A stretch of DNA of 64,000 nt, taken from contig NC_134460.1 of NCBI RefSeq assembly GCF_047948215.1, forward strand, positions 149,972,049 to 150,036,048. Reading direction: 5' to 3'. The position numbers and the translations under genes are program-made. The notes below the pieces were generated by a model, which was given only the letters and a program-made list of their open reading frames with translations, made no database searches and was not told the origin of the DNA. Position 1 is the stretch's first letter. Every line of letters starts with the position of its first letter. Source of the DNA: Lycorma delicatula (lineage: Eukaryota > Arthropoda > Insecta > Hemiptera > Fulgoridae). Below, one piece after another: positions 11,500-22,119 of this stretch.

Positions 11500-11735
11500 A
11501 AAGTTGACGCCCTGCGCAGTGATGCACTTTTGGTGCTCTAGTTATCATACTGATAGTCACCGGACGAAAGACATTATAAAAGCGGTTAATTTCTTGTTGA
11601 ATTTTCTCCTTCAGTCGATCGATATTGTGCGGATTTCATTCGTGAAATCCTATAATTCAGACAGACCGAAAAGAAAAACGCTGATAACACATTTGTAGGA
11701 TTTTCCAGAACGCGGCTTTAACCTCGGGACAACTG
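11500..11735 (-). pseudogene. Possible C-terminal scrap of a Tc1/mariner-type transposase
   Basis: Minus-strand frames in this region read NPHNIDRLKEKIQQEINRF. In another frame they read KCITAQGVNF. This order resembles the C-terminal end of many insect DDE transposases, where a PxNIDELKxRI helix precedes a CIxxxGxHF motif. Several frameshifts and stops are needed and the upstream DDE core is not visible. The call rests on these two motifs only. Confidence 0.3.
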
Positions 11736-11765
11736 TTAGTTTTTTTGATGCACGACTTACATATA

Positions 11766-13070
11766 CGAGGTGCGACAATAAAGTAATGAGACTGATTTTT
11801 TTTTGCAAGATGTGGCAACCTTGCAGCTTGCGTAGGCACACCATCTTTGACCTTGGTCTATAAGCTACTTCTAGTCCAAGCGGCACATTGATGCAACTGC
11901 TCGGTCGTAAGTTGTGCTGTAATAAGTGAACACGTGTTTGTGTCTCTCGTCACAGAAATGAAACCGCAAAATATTGCGCAACGGTATGCCATTTCTTTTT
12001 CCGTTAAATCGGGTGAAAACGCAACAACTTATGGTAAGCTTCAGAAGGCTTTTGGAGAGGAGGTTATGTCGAGAGCTCAAGTTTTTCGGTGGCATAAAAT
12101 TTTTAGTGAAGGCAGAACGAATGTTGAAGTTGAAGACCGCAGTGGACGAACATCAACCTCACGGACAGATGTCAACTTGACCATGGTGCGTGAAATCGTA
12201 CGATCTGATCGAAGATTATCCGTGAAAATGATTGCAGAAGAACTCATCATCGATCGAGAAACGGTTCTTCTAATATTAACTGAAGATCTTGGTACGAGAA
12301 AGATTTGGGCAAAAATGGTCCCCAAAAATCTCACACAACAACAGCGAGAAACACAGAAATATGTAGCAGCCGATCTGTTAGAGCAAACGGAAATCAATCC
12401 AGATTTGTTGAGCCGTGTTATCACTGGCGATGAAGGTTGGTTTTTACAATACGATCCAGAGACAAAACACCAAAGTTCGCAACGGTGCTCAAAGGGATCA
12501 CCCAGACCAAAAAAAGCTCGCATGTCAAAGTCAAAAGTGAAATGCATGCTTGCGTGCTTCTTCGATTCCAAGGGAATTGTTCATAAAGAGTGAGTGCCTC
12601 CTGGACAAACAGTTAACCGATATTCCTACAAAGAAATTTTAGAAAGACTTCGTAAACGAGTTCTTCGTGTCCATGCCAACATTGCTGACAATTGGATTCT
12701 GCATCACGATAATGCGCCATCCCATACTGCTCTGTCAGTACAGCAATTTTTAACCTCAAAACAAATTTCAGTACTACCACAGCCACCTTATTCACCAGAT
12801 ATCGCTCCGTGCGCCTTTTTTGTATTTCCAAGAGTCAAAATGGCGGTCAAGGGACACCATTTTCAAACAACACAAGATGTCCAAAAAGCTGTGACGAGGG
12901 TCTTGGAGGATATTACAGAAGATGAGTTCCAGAAATGTTACCATCAATGGAAGCGCTGGAATAAGTGTGTGCAATCAGTGGGGAACTACTTTGAAGGAGA
13001 CAACACTAAACATGACTAAAACGGTAAGCAACATTTTCTTTCACATCAGTCTCATTACTTTATTACCTCG
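11766..13070 (+). mobile_element. Mariner transposon 1, near full length, right inverted repeat damaged
   Basis: The left terminal inverted repeat starts at 11766 (CGAGGTGCGACAATAAAG) directly after a TA. The right end, ending CCTCG at 13070, is followed by TA as expected for mariner target duplication. The right repeat lacks the GTCGC block that is present on the left and in the orphan end at 14474-14524, so the terminus is damaged. The 1.3-kb length is normal for mariner. The element encodes a single transposase broken by one stop. A truncated SINE S1 head lies directly to its right. Confidence 0.9.
11958..13019 (+). pseudogene. Mariner transposase pseudogene (one stop, third catalytic Asp lost)
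   Basis: One reading frame of about 353 codons runs from ATG 11958 to TAA 13017-13019, close to the usual mariner length of about 345. It has an N-terminal helix-turn-helix region with SRAQVFRWHKIF (residues about 38-49) and a linker with SPRPKKARMS. The catalytic core follows: first Asp in TGDEGW (residue 158) and second Asp in HHDNAPSHTA (residue 251). At the D34D position, residue 286, the motif APCAFF has Ala where APCDFF is expected. A TGA at 12591-12593 (residue 212) interrupts the HKEFVPPGQTVN motif at its Phe. In the family this enzyme cuts and pastes DNA between the inverted repeats. With the stop and D-to-A change this copy cannot be active. Confidence 0.92.
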
Positions 13071-13079
13071 TATAAGTAA

Positions 13080-13172
13080 CTGCATTTACTAGGATTTGAA
13101 CCTTAGAACTCCGACTTCGAAATCGGCTGATTTGCGATGACGCGTTCACCGCTAGACCGATCCGGTGAGTTA
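13080..13172 (-). repeat. SINE S1, tRNA-like head only
   Basis: On the minus strand this reads as the S1 head: an A-box-like GGTCTAGCGGTGAACGCG and a B-box-like GGTTCAAATCC. The 3' body is absent and the copy abuts mariner 1's right end. Confidence 0.7.
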
Positions 13173-13174
13173 CA

Positions 13175-14473
13175 ATTTTCCACATGTTAGTAGCAATATG
13201 ACCAGTATAGTTATTTGTTTGTGTCGTACACTTTTTTTTACTGCGTAATATTTTTGGACTTTTCGATTTGTTGAATTTATGACGTAAATTATTTACATTA
13301 ACCACTGTTTTTATTTCACTTTTTGTAATTGTTTGGGATAAATAAGGTGCCGTTTTTTAAAACGTTGTTCACATGTGATTGTAGTATTTAGGTTATGTTT
13401 CGGTCATAGATTATATGTATTGGTGATTATTGATACAAACATTTGCTTTTCTTTTTTTTTGTTTACGTTTGTTAAAAATTTTGTATGATTAGTTTATAAA
13501 GTAAATTATACTTCGGTACCGACAAAACAACGTCCTTCACAAAAATAAAATATAAGAGGACGAAAATAAAAACATTCAAATTATGAACGATAAACGTCTG
13601 GCAAAAAATCTAGTTGCTCTGGTACCTCCCGAGATTCAAGATTCCCTTCTCATGTAAGTACAGGTGATATTAGCGCAGAAAATGTTAGTATACGGCTGTC
13701 TGATTTTCAAAAATCAGAACTTTAAGATAGTCATGATGTACCTGATGTCATGATGTACCTGATTTATCGATTAATTACGTATTTAAAATGTTGTTTTATA
13801 TTTTCCACGATTTTAAAACGCTAGAAACGCTAAAACGTTATAATAAAGTAAAATTTTACAAGTACTCTTTATAAGTAAATTTGTATGCGTGATATGAGTC
13901 TGTGGTGTGTAGAGAGGTCATCATTTTAAGATGACCTCTTATTCGCATGAAATTAAATAAAAAATAAAATATCAAGCAAACGTTATTATTTTTGTTAATT
14001 TTAGCCAAAAAGTTTTTTTCTGACAAGACTGAAAACTGGCAAACAAAAACTGTCTCTGCACATCACAAAGCAAAACTTTCTATGTATATCGGTTAAAGAA
14101 TTAGGTTTCTAGGATAAATCGTATTTGAGTTAAAGCGTTTCTCGTAAATGATTATGTACCGCTTTCTCAAATTTAGGGGTTGTAAATTATATATGGGTAT
14201 GATTTTTTGTAGAATAATTTTTATTGTGTATTCTCAGACCAGAAGAGCAAAAGAATCCCAAAAACTAAGACAAAAAAAATAACGCTTCACGAAGCAAAGC
14301 GATTTTAGTTAATTTTTTAAAAAAGTTCGTTTGGTAGTCCCGTTAAAACTTTTTTATCGAATAACTTCATTAAACGGAATGAATTTTTATTAAACAAAAA
14401 ATTACATTTTCTATATAATCAATTTAAAAAGTAAACCACCGTAATTCTATTGTGATGTAAATATTTTAGGCCA
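13175..14473. other. AT-rich spacer between mariner 1 and the orphan mariner end
   Basis: Apart from the candidate exon (13583-13653) and a 17-bp tandem duplication GTCATGATGTACCTGAT at 13730-13763, no feature is supported here. Confidence 0.45.
13583..13653 (+). other. Candidate first coding exon with consensus splice donor (weak)
   Basis: An ATG at 13583 opens 23 codons, MNDKRLAKNLV followed by ALVPPEIQDSLL. The frame runs directly into a strong donor, CAT|GTAAGTAC, at 13653/13654. The codons look protein-like compared with the surrounding AT-rich sequence, and the frame closes just inside the putative intron. I do not recognise the peptide and cannot see the partner exon. Chance is a real alternative at this length. 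Confidence 0.2.
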
Positions 14474-14524
14474 AAAGCAACATTTTCTTTCACATCAGTC
14501 TCATTACTTTATTGTCGCACCTCG
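14474..14524 (+). mobile_element. Orphan right end of mariner family 1
   Basis: About 40 bases beginning AAGCAACATTTTCTTTCACA repeat the last bases of mariner 1 (13026-13065). They continue through a complete terminal repeat, TTATTGTCGCACCTCGTA. No transposase precedes it. It carries the GTCGC block that mariner 1 has lost on its right side, so it is not a simple copy of the damaged end. Family A copy A3 begins right at its outer edge. Confidence 0.75.
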
Positions 14525-15272
14525 TACAACTTAATTTAAAATAATTATCATTTTATTTAAATATAATATTTTTTTGTCTATTTAATTCAACGATCTTAAC
14601 TAAAGCGCACGCGCATACCATATTTATTTCGCGCGGGTAGGGCGGTACAAGCGGCGACGGTCGGCAGTAATTTAAGTATTGTAATTTCACAAATTACGTA
14701 GAACAGATTTCGATTGTAAGGTCGGCAAACTGGTGCAGCCGTGTTAGACCGAGTTACTTTTCTACACTTTAAATATTATTTATGTCGTTAATTTTGCCGC
14801 TCACCTGTGACTCGCAACATAGCAGACGACTACAACAGCATTTTTTGGAGCGGGTATGCAAATATTGTTGTTTGTTAATCGTTAAGAAACGTACCTAAGA
14901 GAAATACAATCTTAATTAGGCGAAATCTCGTGATACTGAGGGTGATTTTGCTCTGCAGCTTCACCCTCTTGACCTTTTAAGTTGAAAATTTAACGGCTTC
15001 AAAGCCCAATATATAGAAGTAATGTGATTCTGTTTGGTCAAATCGGTCCAGTAGTTCTCGAGATATAAGGTGATTCAGAGGCCGAAATCCAGCTACACAC
15101 ACGTACATACGAACATTAACATCGGAAAAATTTCCATTCTGTTTTTTTTTTATTTTTAGGGGTTCTTTAAGAGTCAAAACCTAAAGATCCGGTGATAATC
15201 GCATATGCCCGAATTAGTCTATAATACTTTCCCTTGTAGGGTTATAGCGCTATTTAGTCGGGAAAGTAGAAA
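14524..15272 (-). repeat. Family A interspersed repeat, copy A3
   Basis: This is colinear with A2: ACAACTTAATTT start, GCGCACGCGC motif, degraded tRNA-like segment around 14700-14755, GTCCAGTAGTTCTCGAGATA block, and the terminal hairpin AAAGTATTATAGACT.../ACTTTCCCGACTAAATAGCG near 15220-15270 when read on the minus strand. Frames of 60-70 codons inside are chance openings. Confidence 0.65.
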
Positions 15273-15274
15273 TG

Positions 15275-17885
15275 TTTGCTGACATAGTAGAATTTCAACG
15301 TTAAAATAGTAATTCGAGTTTATGAAAAGATTTTATCAGACAATTTAGGTGAAATGTGTTGAAAAATGGCGACTGGAAGCTTGTCCCATAACTGGATAAT
15401 TTCGTGGTCATCTTCAATTAGAGATCCCTCGTGGAGGCAAGTTTACCGACCGTTCGTATGAAACCAAACCCGAATGAATTTAAAGATGTCTTTCTGTAAT
15501 GGATTTTGGAAACGTTAAGTGAAATTTCAGATGTAATTTAAAGATTTTTTAAAAATACTGTTACGTTTCAAATTAAACTGTATTCGGTAAAAATCGCATG
15601 AAGTGGCGATGTCAGATTGATAAAGATTGATCGGTAAATAAAACTGATAACAGTGATAGTGGTACCGGTGATAAAAGGTTCTGATTACTTTCATAGGGAC
15701 TAATAAATGTTTAAAGTAAATCAATCAAATTGCTACCGTATAATTATTTTAACAGTGTAATACTATCGGATTCTTTTTTATATATTTTCCCTTATCATAT
15801 GCTCAAAAGAAGTACACCCTTTTAATCGAGGGTTTCCATTAAACGGATACATAAGTTTAATATTTGCAAAACGTATGAAGCATTACAAAGAAAAAACTTA
15901 CCGGAACTTCCTTACGTAACAAAGATTTCAGTCTATGAATTCGACCTTACAAAGTAATTTGCATGTGTGCTGGCAAAAATATTAAAATATCATATTAAAC
16001 TATTATTTTAAATTTCGTACGCGTTTTTACGAGGGAGTATTTATTGTTTACTTTTTATTTTTTATTTTTATACACCGGATGCCATATCGACAATTGATTT
16101 TCATTCGAGATTCAATTTAGATTTCGCATAAGATTAGGTAAGGTGCATTTTGTTTTCTCAATGAGGATTAGGAAGATAAAGAGGAAGAAGGAAGAAGAAA
16201 TAAGATAAAAAGAACTAAAGGGAGATAACAACTGTAGAAATTACCTGGCCGTTTGCCACAGGGTCGCCGCGGTGTGTGACGACAGACGGTTGCAGTTTTA
16301 TACCGATGATATCTGGTAATGGAATGCTGTACCGCCACAGCGAATCTAATGTTGTGTACCGTCTTATATTTGTTCGGTTTGTTGAACGAGAATTTCTCGT
16401 GAGACATTGTCTGAGTATCTTGATATACATACACACATATATATATGTAAACTTTCATTTTTTTTTTTTAAATTCTGCCCTCTTAAACGACTAGTAAATT
16501 ATTACGAACCGAAGTTTTTATTTATACGAGTATAAGCGTTAACTAAAAACTTGTGGATTAAAATTCTTTCGCTCGTTACGAAAAAAAGTTTCCTTTTCAT
16601 TAGTGCAAATAAGATTTTAAAATATTCAGATAGTTAAAATTCAATTTTTTATTTTATACGTTTTTGGTATTCTTAGATTTAAAAAATAATAATAATAAAA
16701 ATCCAATGAAACAACAAAAAAAGCCAATTAGTAAAAGTCATTCAGTTAAAAAAATTTATCTTATTTAATTTTCATCTTTGTAACACGTTAAATAACTGGA
16801 TTTTTCAACATTTCAGTCGATTAAAAGTACTGATATTAAATTGTTTTTCTTTATTAATCAACGGTGTATTTAAAAAGCATTAAAAAACCTTTAAATAAGT
16901 GTTTTTAAATTTAAAATCATTTTAATGTAACGGAAAGAAAAACACTAAATATAATAGATGGATTTTTTTTAGCGACAGAACTACTGGTAAAGCGTACACG
17001 ATTTAATTAGTAAACAAATTTTTTGAAGTGTCTGAAACACCTAAATTTAAAAAACTGGTTGAACGAATCGTTTATCGGATCTAAACATCCATTCTTGTCG
17101 TAGCGTTCGCCATGTTTATACGTAAAAGAACTGCGGAGTTCAAACTAAATCGTGTGAAGAGTAAATTAAAAATTCCGTTACAGAACAAAAATTACATCGT
17201 CGATGAACTTTTACGTAATGCTAATTAATTAAAGCCCGACCGCTTTTCTTTTATGTATATGTATCTTCAAATAATTTTCATTTTAACCGTTCCGAAATTA
17301 TTATTTTTATTTACTTCGATATACATTTAAATTACTATTATAAAAAACTTTAATTTCCTTTTTACTTAATATTATATTATATAGTTTGATTCCCTAATCA
17401 AAATCACCTTGATCCTTCCAAGTAAATAGTGTAGAAGTTATTTTTGTTATCTGTTGAGTAACACAGCCTATCTGAAGCGATTTACAGTTTCGTATAACGT
17501 ATAAAAAATACGTTTTGTTTGAATAAAAATATAGGTTAGTCGTCGACATTCGAATGTTATCTTGATTAAAAAGTAACAAATTCGGTCAGCGATACGAAAC
17601 CGTAGTTTTGCTTTCAGTAATTCAATCGAAAGAGAACTAGTAATCAAAGCGAGAACTTCAGTAATCGAAGCGAGAACTAGATTAATTTATTCCTAACTAG
17701 TGTACTGAACACTAAAATATTAGGTAAATATACTAACGTTACATTAAAAGTTTAATTCTCCAGTGAGGAGGTGCAGAAGAAGTGTTAATACTGTGGGGGG
17801 GGGGAGATCAAATCGTGTGTTCATCCGAAAGCGCAAATATTCGATAGCTTATTCTTTACGTAACGTTAATACTGTAAAGAACATT
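15275..17885. other. AT-rich sequence; a possible exon and a small minisatellite
   Basis: No gene is established except the weak candidate at 16245-16407. At 17615-17686 a unit resembling AGTAATCGAAGCGAGAACT is repeated about three times with period near 21. A G10 run lies at 17797-17806. Confidence 0.45.
16245..16407 (-). other. Candidate first coding exon with splice donor (weak)
   Basis: On the minus strand an ATG at 16407 with A at -3 opens 54 codons, beginning MSHEKFSFNKPNKYKTVHN. The frame enters a good donor, CCAG|GTAATT, at 16245/16244. GC content is above the surroundings and the third codon positions are rich in G and C. A second frame is also open across the same bases and gives a plausible peptide (IGIKLQPSVVTHRGDPVANG), so the frame is ambiguous. 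I recognise neither peptide and see no neighbouring exon. Confidence 0.22.
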
Positions 17886-17902
17886 AGTTACAGGTCATTT
17901 TG

Positions 17903-18257
17903 CTAAAAAAAACAGCCCCATTCCTGAGGGCTCACATGCCCTGGCGTGTGGGTTCCCGTGATTGAGCGGGGACTCCTGGGGTCCGTGAATGAATGAAAAG
18001 ACCGAGACCCGGCCGGCGGTGTGGGTTCCCGGATACGCTTTGGCGGCTTCGGCTCTTGCGCCGTCGGTTTGAGGCTGGCAAAAGGAAAGACCGAGACCCG
18101 GTTTCCGGCGGGGGGGCTGGGAACGGCATAGCCGGGCCTGGTTCTTCCGTTGGAGATTAGAAGCAGGCAATTAAAAGATCCGGAAAAGACACGTCCACGA
18201 ATCGAGTATACTTAATTGGATCTCCGGCTCGGGGATGTAGGGCAAATAAAAAATAAA
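17903..18257 (+). mobile_element. Family E retro-insertion with 13-bp target-site duplication
   Basis: A 355-bp GC-rich insert is bounded by a perfect 13-bp direct repeat, ACAGGTCATTTTG, at 17890-17902 and 18258-18270. It ends in an A-rich tail (GCAAATAAAAAATAAA), the signature of target-primed retrotransposition on the plus strand. Internally GTGTGGGTTCCCG and AAGACCGAGACCCGG each occur twice. Its last ~45 bases before the tail (CGAGTATACTTAATTGGAT, then CCGG and GGGATGTAGGG) match the 47-bp insert at 61917-61963, which fixes the 3' end of a LINE or SINE family. No enzyme is encoded. Confidence 0.8.
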
Positions 18258-18274
18258 ACAGGTCATTTTGTTAT

Positions 18275-19534
18275 GAAATTATCTCTAGTTTCCCGCAAAG
18301 TTCAAATATCGGGCCTCTGTTGTTTTTACTATTTTTGAAGAATCTGCCCATTTTATTAAGTAGTTTCAACATCTACTACTTCCAAACGACGTAAAAGTTT
18401 TAATGAAAATAGTCTGTGCAAGGTTATGTAAACTCACAGAGCGGGCGATTAAAGAGTAGAATTGAATTTATCTGTAATGTTTAAAAACTATTAGATATTT
18501 AGTATCGTTTCGCGGTTAAAAATCTATTTATTATTTGTTCAACCGCTTCACTATATTTGATAAAAATATATACGATATATAAAGCCGATAAAGATTAATA
18601 TTATTGGCGTAATTATTATTCATTTATTATTTATTAATTAATATAATAATTAATTACGGTTGTAAGCAGCATAGAGTGATTTGTGTTTTATATGTTTTCA
18701 TAGATATACATGTTTAATCGAGATCCAAAGTTCAGTTCGGATTGCCAAACATCAGTTCTTAATCAGATGTTGTTAAGTTTAGATAAATAACAAAACTCTT
18801 GAGAAATGTGGGCTATTGTACCAAATTTATTTTCTTTTTTTTGGGGTATTTTACTCTTTCCTCCCTCAGAAATATACAGACTTAATTGTATGTAGTGGGC
18901 TGAAAGTGAAAGTAATTTTAATTATAAATACAATAAATATGGTGACAAATACACTATACTGTTAACTGTATGAAAATATTCTGTTATACTGTTAAAAATA
19001 AAGTAGAACAGATATACTGTTAAAAAAGCACTGTTGTTTTTATTTTTTTTTACGATTAATAAAATTTATTTTTTAGTCAACAAGGAAAATTCTAATATAC
19101 TGGTGAAGATATTTGACCCGGTCATAGTGCATTCTGAATGAATCTGCATATGGCAGATAGACATCGTTAGATAATAATTACAATAAATAGAAAATAGAAA
19201 CGTGATAACTTTCCTCGGTGTTAATATTTTTACGCTTCGCGCGTGTATATACATATATGTACTTGTATATTTAGGATTAAAAACAACTTTACTGCCACAA
19301 TGATATATTGGCCTTGAACGATGTAATGCTGCATTCTACCATCGACTATCAATAACATTAACAAAAAGTATTTGTATTTCATACAGTTTTTAATGTATTT
19401 TTTTTTTTTGCAAAAGAATATGAGATGAATTTATACGATTATATATTGATATACGATCGATTAGATCATAAGTGTTTCTAAATAAGAACAATAATAAATA
19501 GAATGAAATCAAACGAATCTATTCGGCATGTTCC
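18275..19534. other. AT-rich sequence without recognised features
   Basis: No gene or repeat match, apart from several scattered copies of ATACTGTTAA at 18955-19025. Confidence 0.45.
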
Positions 19535-19760
19535 GAGTGATGCCAAAAGTTTGGCATCGGACATGTCGCCGGTGGCGAGAGGAGGTTTAGTCGGCTTGAT
19601 CAACCCTGGTCGGCTTGGCTGGAATCCGACATGACCACATATGGGCGCATTGTGGTATCTGCGAGCAAAAGTTTTGGCCTCCTCCTACGTAACCCCCCCC
19701 CCCCCAAAAAAAAAGAGATACAACGGGAACGCATCTTGAGGAAGGGAGCTGAATCGAAAA
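19535..19760. repeat. GC-rich repeat-like segment with C13-A9 run
   Basis: This is markedly GC-richer than its flanks. GTCGGCTT occurs twice near 19588 and 19609. It reads into C13 (19693-19705) followed by A9 (19706-19714). Composition and the homopolymer junction suggest the 3' end of a retroelement, but no second copy is in the window. Confidence 0.35.
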
Positions 19761-19764
19761 AATG

Positions 19765-20350
19765 TAGCTGTCGATCCGAATGATTTTGACTGTCGATTCG
19801 GTACGAGTTGATCAGGTGCCCGTTAGTACGGATTTTAATGTTATAACTATTGTAAATTTATGTACGCTAACGTCTGATTTAGTTATAACAAAACCGCTAT
19901 GGTTTATAATAATGAAAACTAATAAAGAAGGTTATAACATAAAATAAAAGTGCATATAAATGTTTTTGCTCGCCAAATAATTAAAAGTATCAAAACTTAC
20001 ATGTCGGTCTAGATACTTATGTGATTAAAGCAGGAAAAAAAATAACGGTAAAATTTAAACGTTACGGAGAGATTTTACAACCTAAGAGAATTTAATTTCT
20101 TCAAATATGATTTCAAACGAGTCAGAAAAATGGAATAGTATAATACCGCAGAGATTATTTTAAAAGAAGTGTCGGAAGACAGTGAGTTTCGGCAAAAAGC
20201 ATGCAGTAAAGGAAACAAAGAAAATTCTACAACGATGAAGAAAGAGACGGTTCTTTAACCGTCTTTTAATCTACATTAAGTCGACCATAATAAATAAATA
20301 AATAATGGATTGACATATATTTATTTGTAAGATATTTATTTATATTGTTT

Positions 20351-20396
<46 letters not shown>

Positions 20397-20425
20397 AAGT
20401 CCTCATATATTTTTATAATATAACA
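19765..20425. other. AT-rich sequence with (TA)n microsatellite
   Basis: No gene is supported. A (AT)n run spans about 20355-20392. Confidence 0.5.
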
Positions 20426-20427
20426 TA

Positions 20428-21728
20428 CGAGGTGTGTGACAAAACTAATGAAACTGACTTTTTACTTACCAAATTTTTTATTTTCTTCAAACAATATTAT
20501 CCCCTTCAAAGTAGTTCCCTTGGGCAGCTATACACCGGCGGAGTCGTTGTTCCCACTCCTGGTTGCAGAGCTGAAAGGCTTCAACTGGTAGGGCTTTTAA
20601 CTGGTCGGTCACAGTCTTTTGAATGTTCTCCAGAGTTCCAAAATGACGTCTTCTTTCAATTTCGGAAAAGGAAAAAGTCACAAGGACTCAAATCAGGTGA
20701 CAGGGGGGGGGGGTTGAGGAACCGTAGGAATGCGTCTTGAGGTCAAAAATTCCCTGATGGAAATGGCCGTGTGACACGGGGCATTGTCATGATGAAGCAT
20801 CCGCTTGTCAGCAATGTCTGGTCTCACGCGAATCACTCTTTTCCTGAGCCTATCAAGGACACCTTTGTAAAACACTTGGTTGACGGTTTCTCCCCGAGGA
20901 ACAAATTCTTTATCCACGATACCCCTAGTGTAAAAAATCAAATCGACACGGTTTTGATCTTTGATTTGCTCATTCGACATTCGGTCGAGGAGATGACGGA
21001 GTGTACCACTCTTCGATTTGCCGCTTTGTTTCAAGATCGTACTCAAATATCCAGGATTCATCACCTGTGATCACACGATTGAAGAATTCTTTGTAATTGT
21101 CAATCCTCTCAAGAAGATCAACGCACACGTTTCTTCGATCGTCCTTCTGTTCCGTTGTGAGGTTTTTGGGCACCGATTTCTCACAATCCTTTCGCATGAC
21201 CAAATCGTCTGTCAAAATTTGATGTACGGTGAAAGCGTTTGAATTTAACTGTTCACTCATCATCCTTATTATTAAACGACGGTCTGATCTCATATGATCC
21301 TCACACGCTCAACGTTTTCGTCAGATTTTGAATTCGAAGGTCACCCTCAGCGAGCTTGATCTTCAAAATGTGTTCTTGGCCTTCCAAAATGATTTGTGCC
21401 GGCGGAATACTTGCGCTTTTGATAAGCAGTGTTCCCCGTAGGTCAATTTCAACTTTTCAAAGGTCACACTTGCGGATTCCCCAAGTTTAACACAAAACGT
21501 GATCGCAGAACGTCGCTCTAAATTCCGACGCTCCATTTTCGTAACACACAACAAAAATGCAACTTTACTGATGGCGCTGTCAAAAATAATGTGTGCGCTG
21601 CACGGATTTGAAACTCGTACTGAGCATGTGGAAGGGATGAACAAACCGGTCTAGCACCGACCGGTAGACACAGCGTTGCCAGAACACTCGCAGTGTTACC
21701 AATCTCATTACTTTTCTCACACATCTCG
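20428..21728 (-). mobile_element. Mariner transposon 2, full length but decayed
   Basis: Terminal repeats are CGAGGTGTGTGACAAAACTA at 20428 (after TA) and the complementary TTTTCTCACACATCTCG ending 21728. The outer TA on the right has become TG. The size of 1.3 kb and the near-identical sequence show it is the same family as mariner 7 (57192-58496), in the opposite orientation. Confidence 0.9.
20487..21536 (-). pseudogene. Mariner transposase pseudogene, copy 2 (several frameshifts)
   Basis: The ATG at 21536 begins MERRNLERRSAITFCVKLGE, followed by the helix-turn-helix region with SKAQVFRRHKSF. A frameshift near 21365 moves the frame to one reading VRSDRRL-like sequence and then TGDESWIFEYD (first catalytic Asp). 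The frame then closes at SSPRPNVE because of a coding deletion near 20985. Another frame resumes with RMSNEQ, EFVPRGETVN and HHDNAPCHTA (second Asp). A C/G homopolymer near 20704-20714 shifts the frame at the YSPDLSPCD motif. The C-terminal frame ends intact with NYFEGDNIV at 20487. At least three lesions make it inactive. The deletion at SSPRP is shared exactly with copy 7. Confidence 0.9.
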
Positions 21729-21864
21729 TGTATTTATTATTTCTTACATTTTGTAGTAAAATTTTCTTTTTAATCATGCACTAGTAAAAAGACGGGCCGT
21801 AGACCCGCCTCAAAAATGTTACATCGTTTGTGTTGCATTATACATGATTTTTTTGTAAATATTT

Positions 21865-22115
21865 CACCGCACAAGCCTTACATGCAGTCCTCACGGGAAG
21901 CCCATCATTATTTATTAAACAAATTTTTTTTAATATAATATTATTTGATTTAATGTAAATTGAATTCTATTATATTGATTCGAATCGTTCAGTTCAAACC
22001 CAACTCGCACAGCCATAGAGGCTCGTAGTTTACAGTTCATTAATTGCTACGATTCATTTCATTTAAAATAAAAATGTGAGCGCATACAGCAAACAAACCG
22101 ACGCACCGTGCTTCT
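21865..22115 (+). repeat. Family C repeat, copy C4 (partial)
   Basis: This matches 24323-24548 over CACGGGAAGCCCAT, the AT-rich centre, ATTCGAATCGTTCAGTTCAA and TTCATTAATT. Its last part (AAATAAAAATGTGAGCGCAT) is shared with 53405-53450. Confidence 0.5.
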
Positions 22116-22119
22116 TAAT

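Noticed and set aside
17895..18170. Minus-strand frame of 91 codons with Pro/Arg-rich sequence
   Set aside because: Lies in the GC-rich family E insert, where stop codons are rare by composition; no domain recognised.
20345..20740. Plus-strand frame of 131 codons
   Set aside because: Antisense to the mariner 2 transposase C-terminus and a TA microsatellite; a shadow frame.
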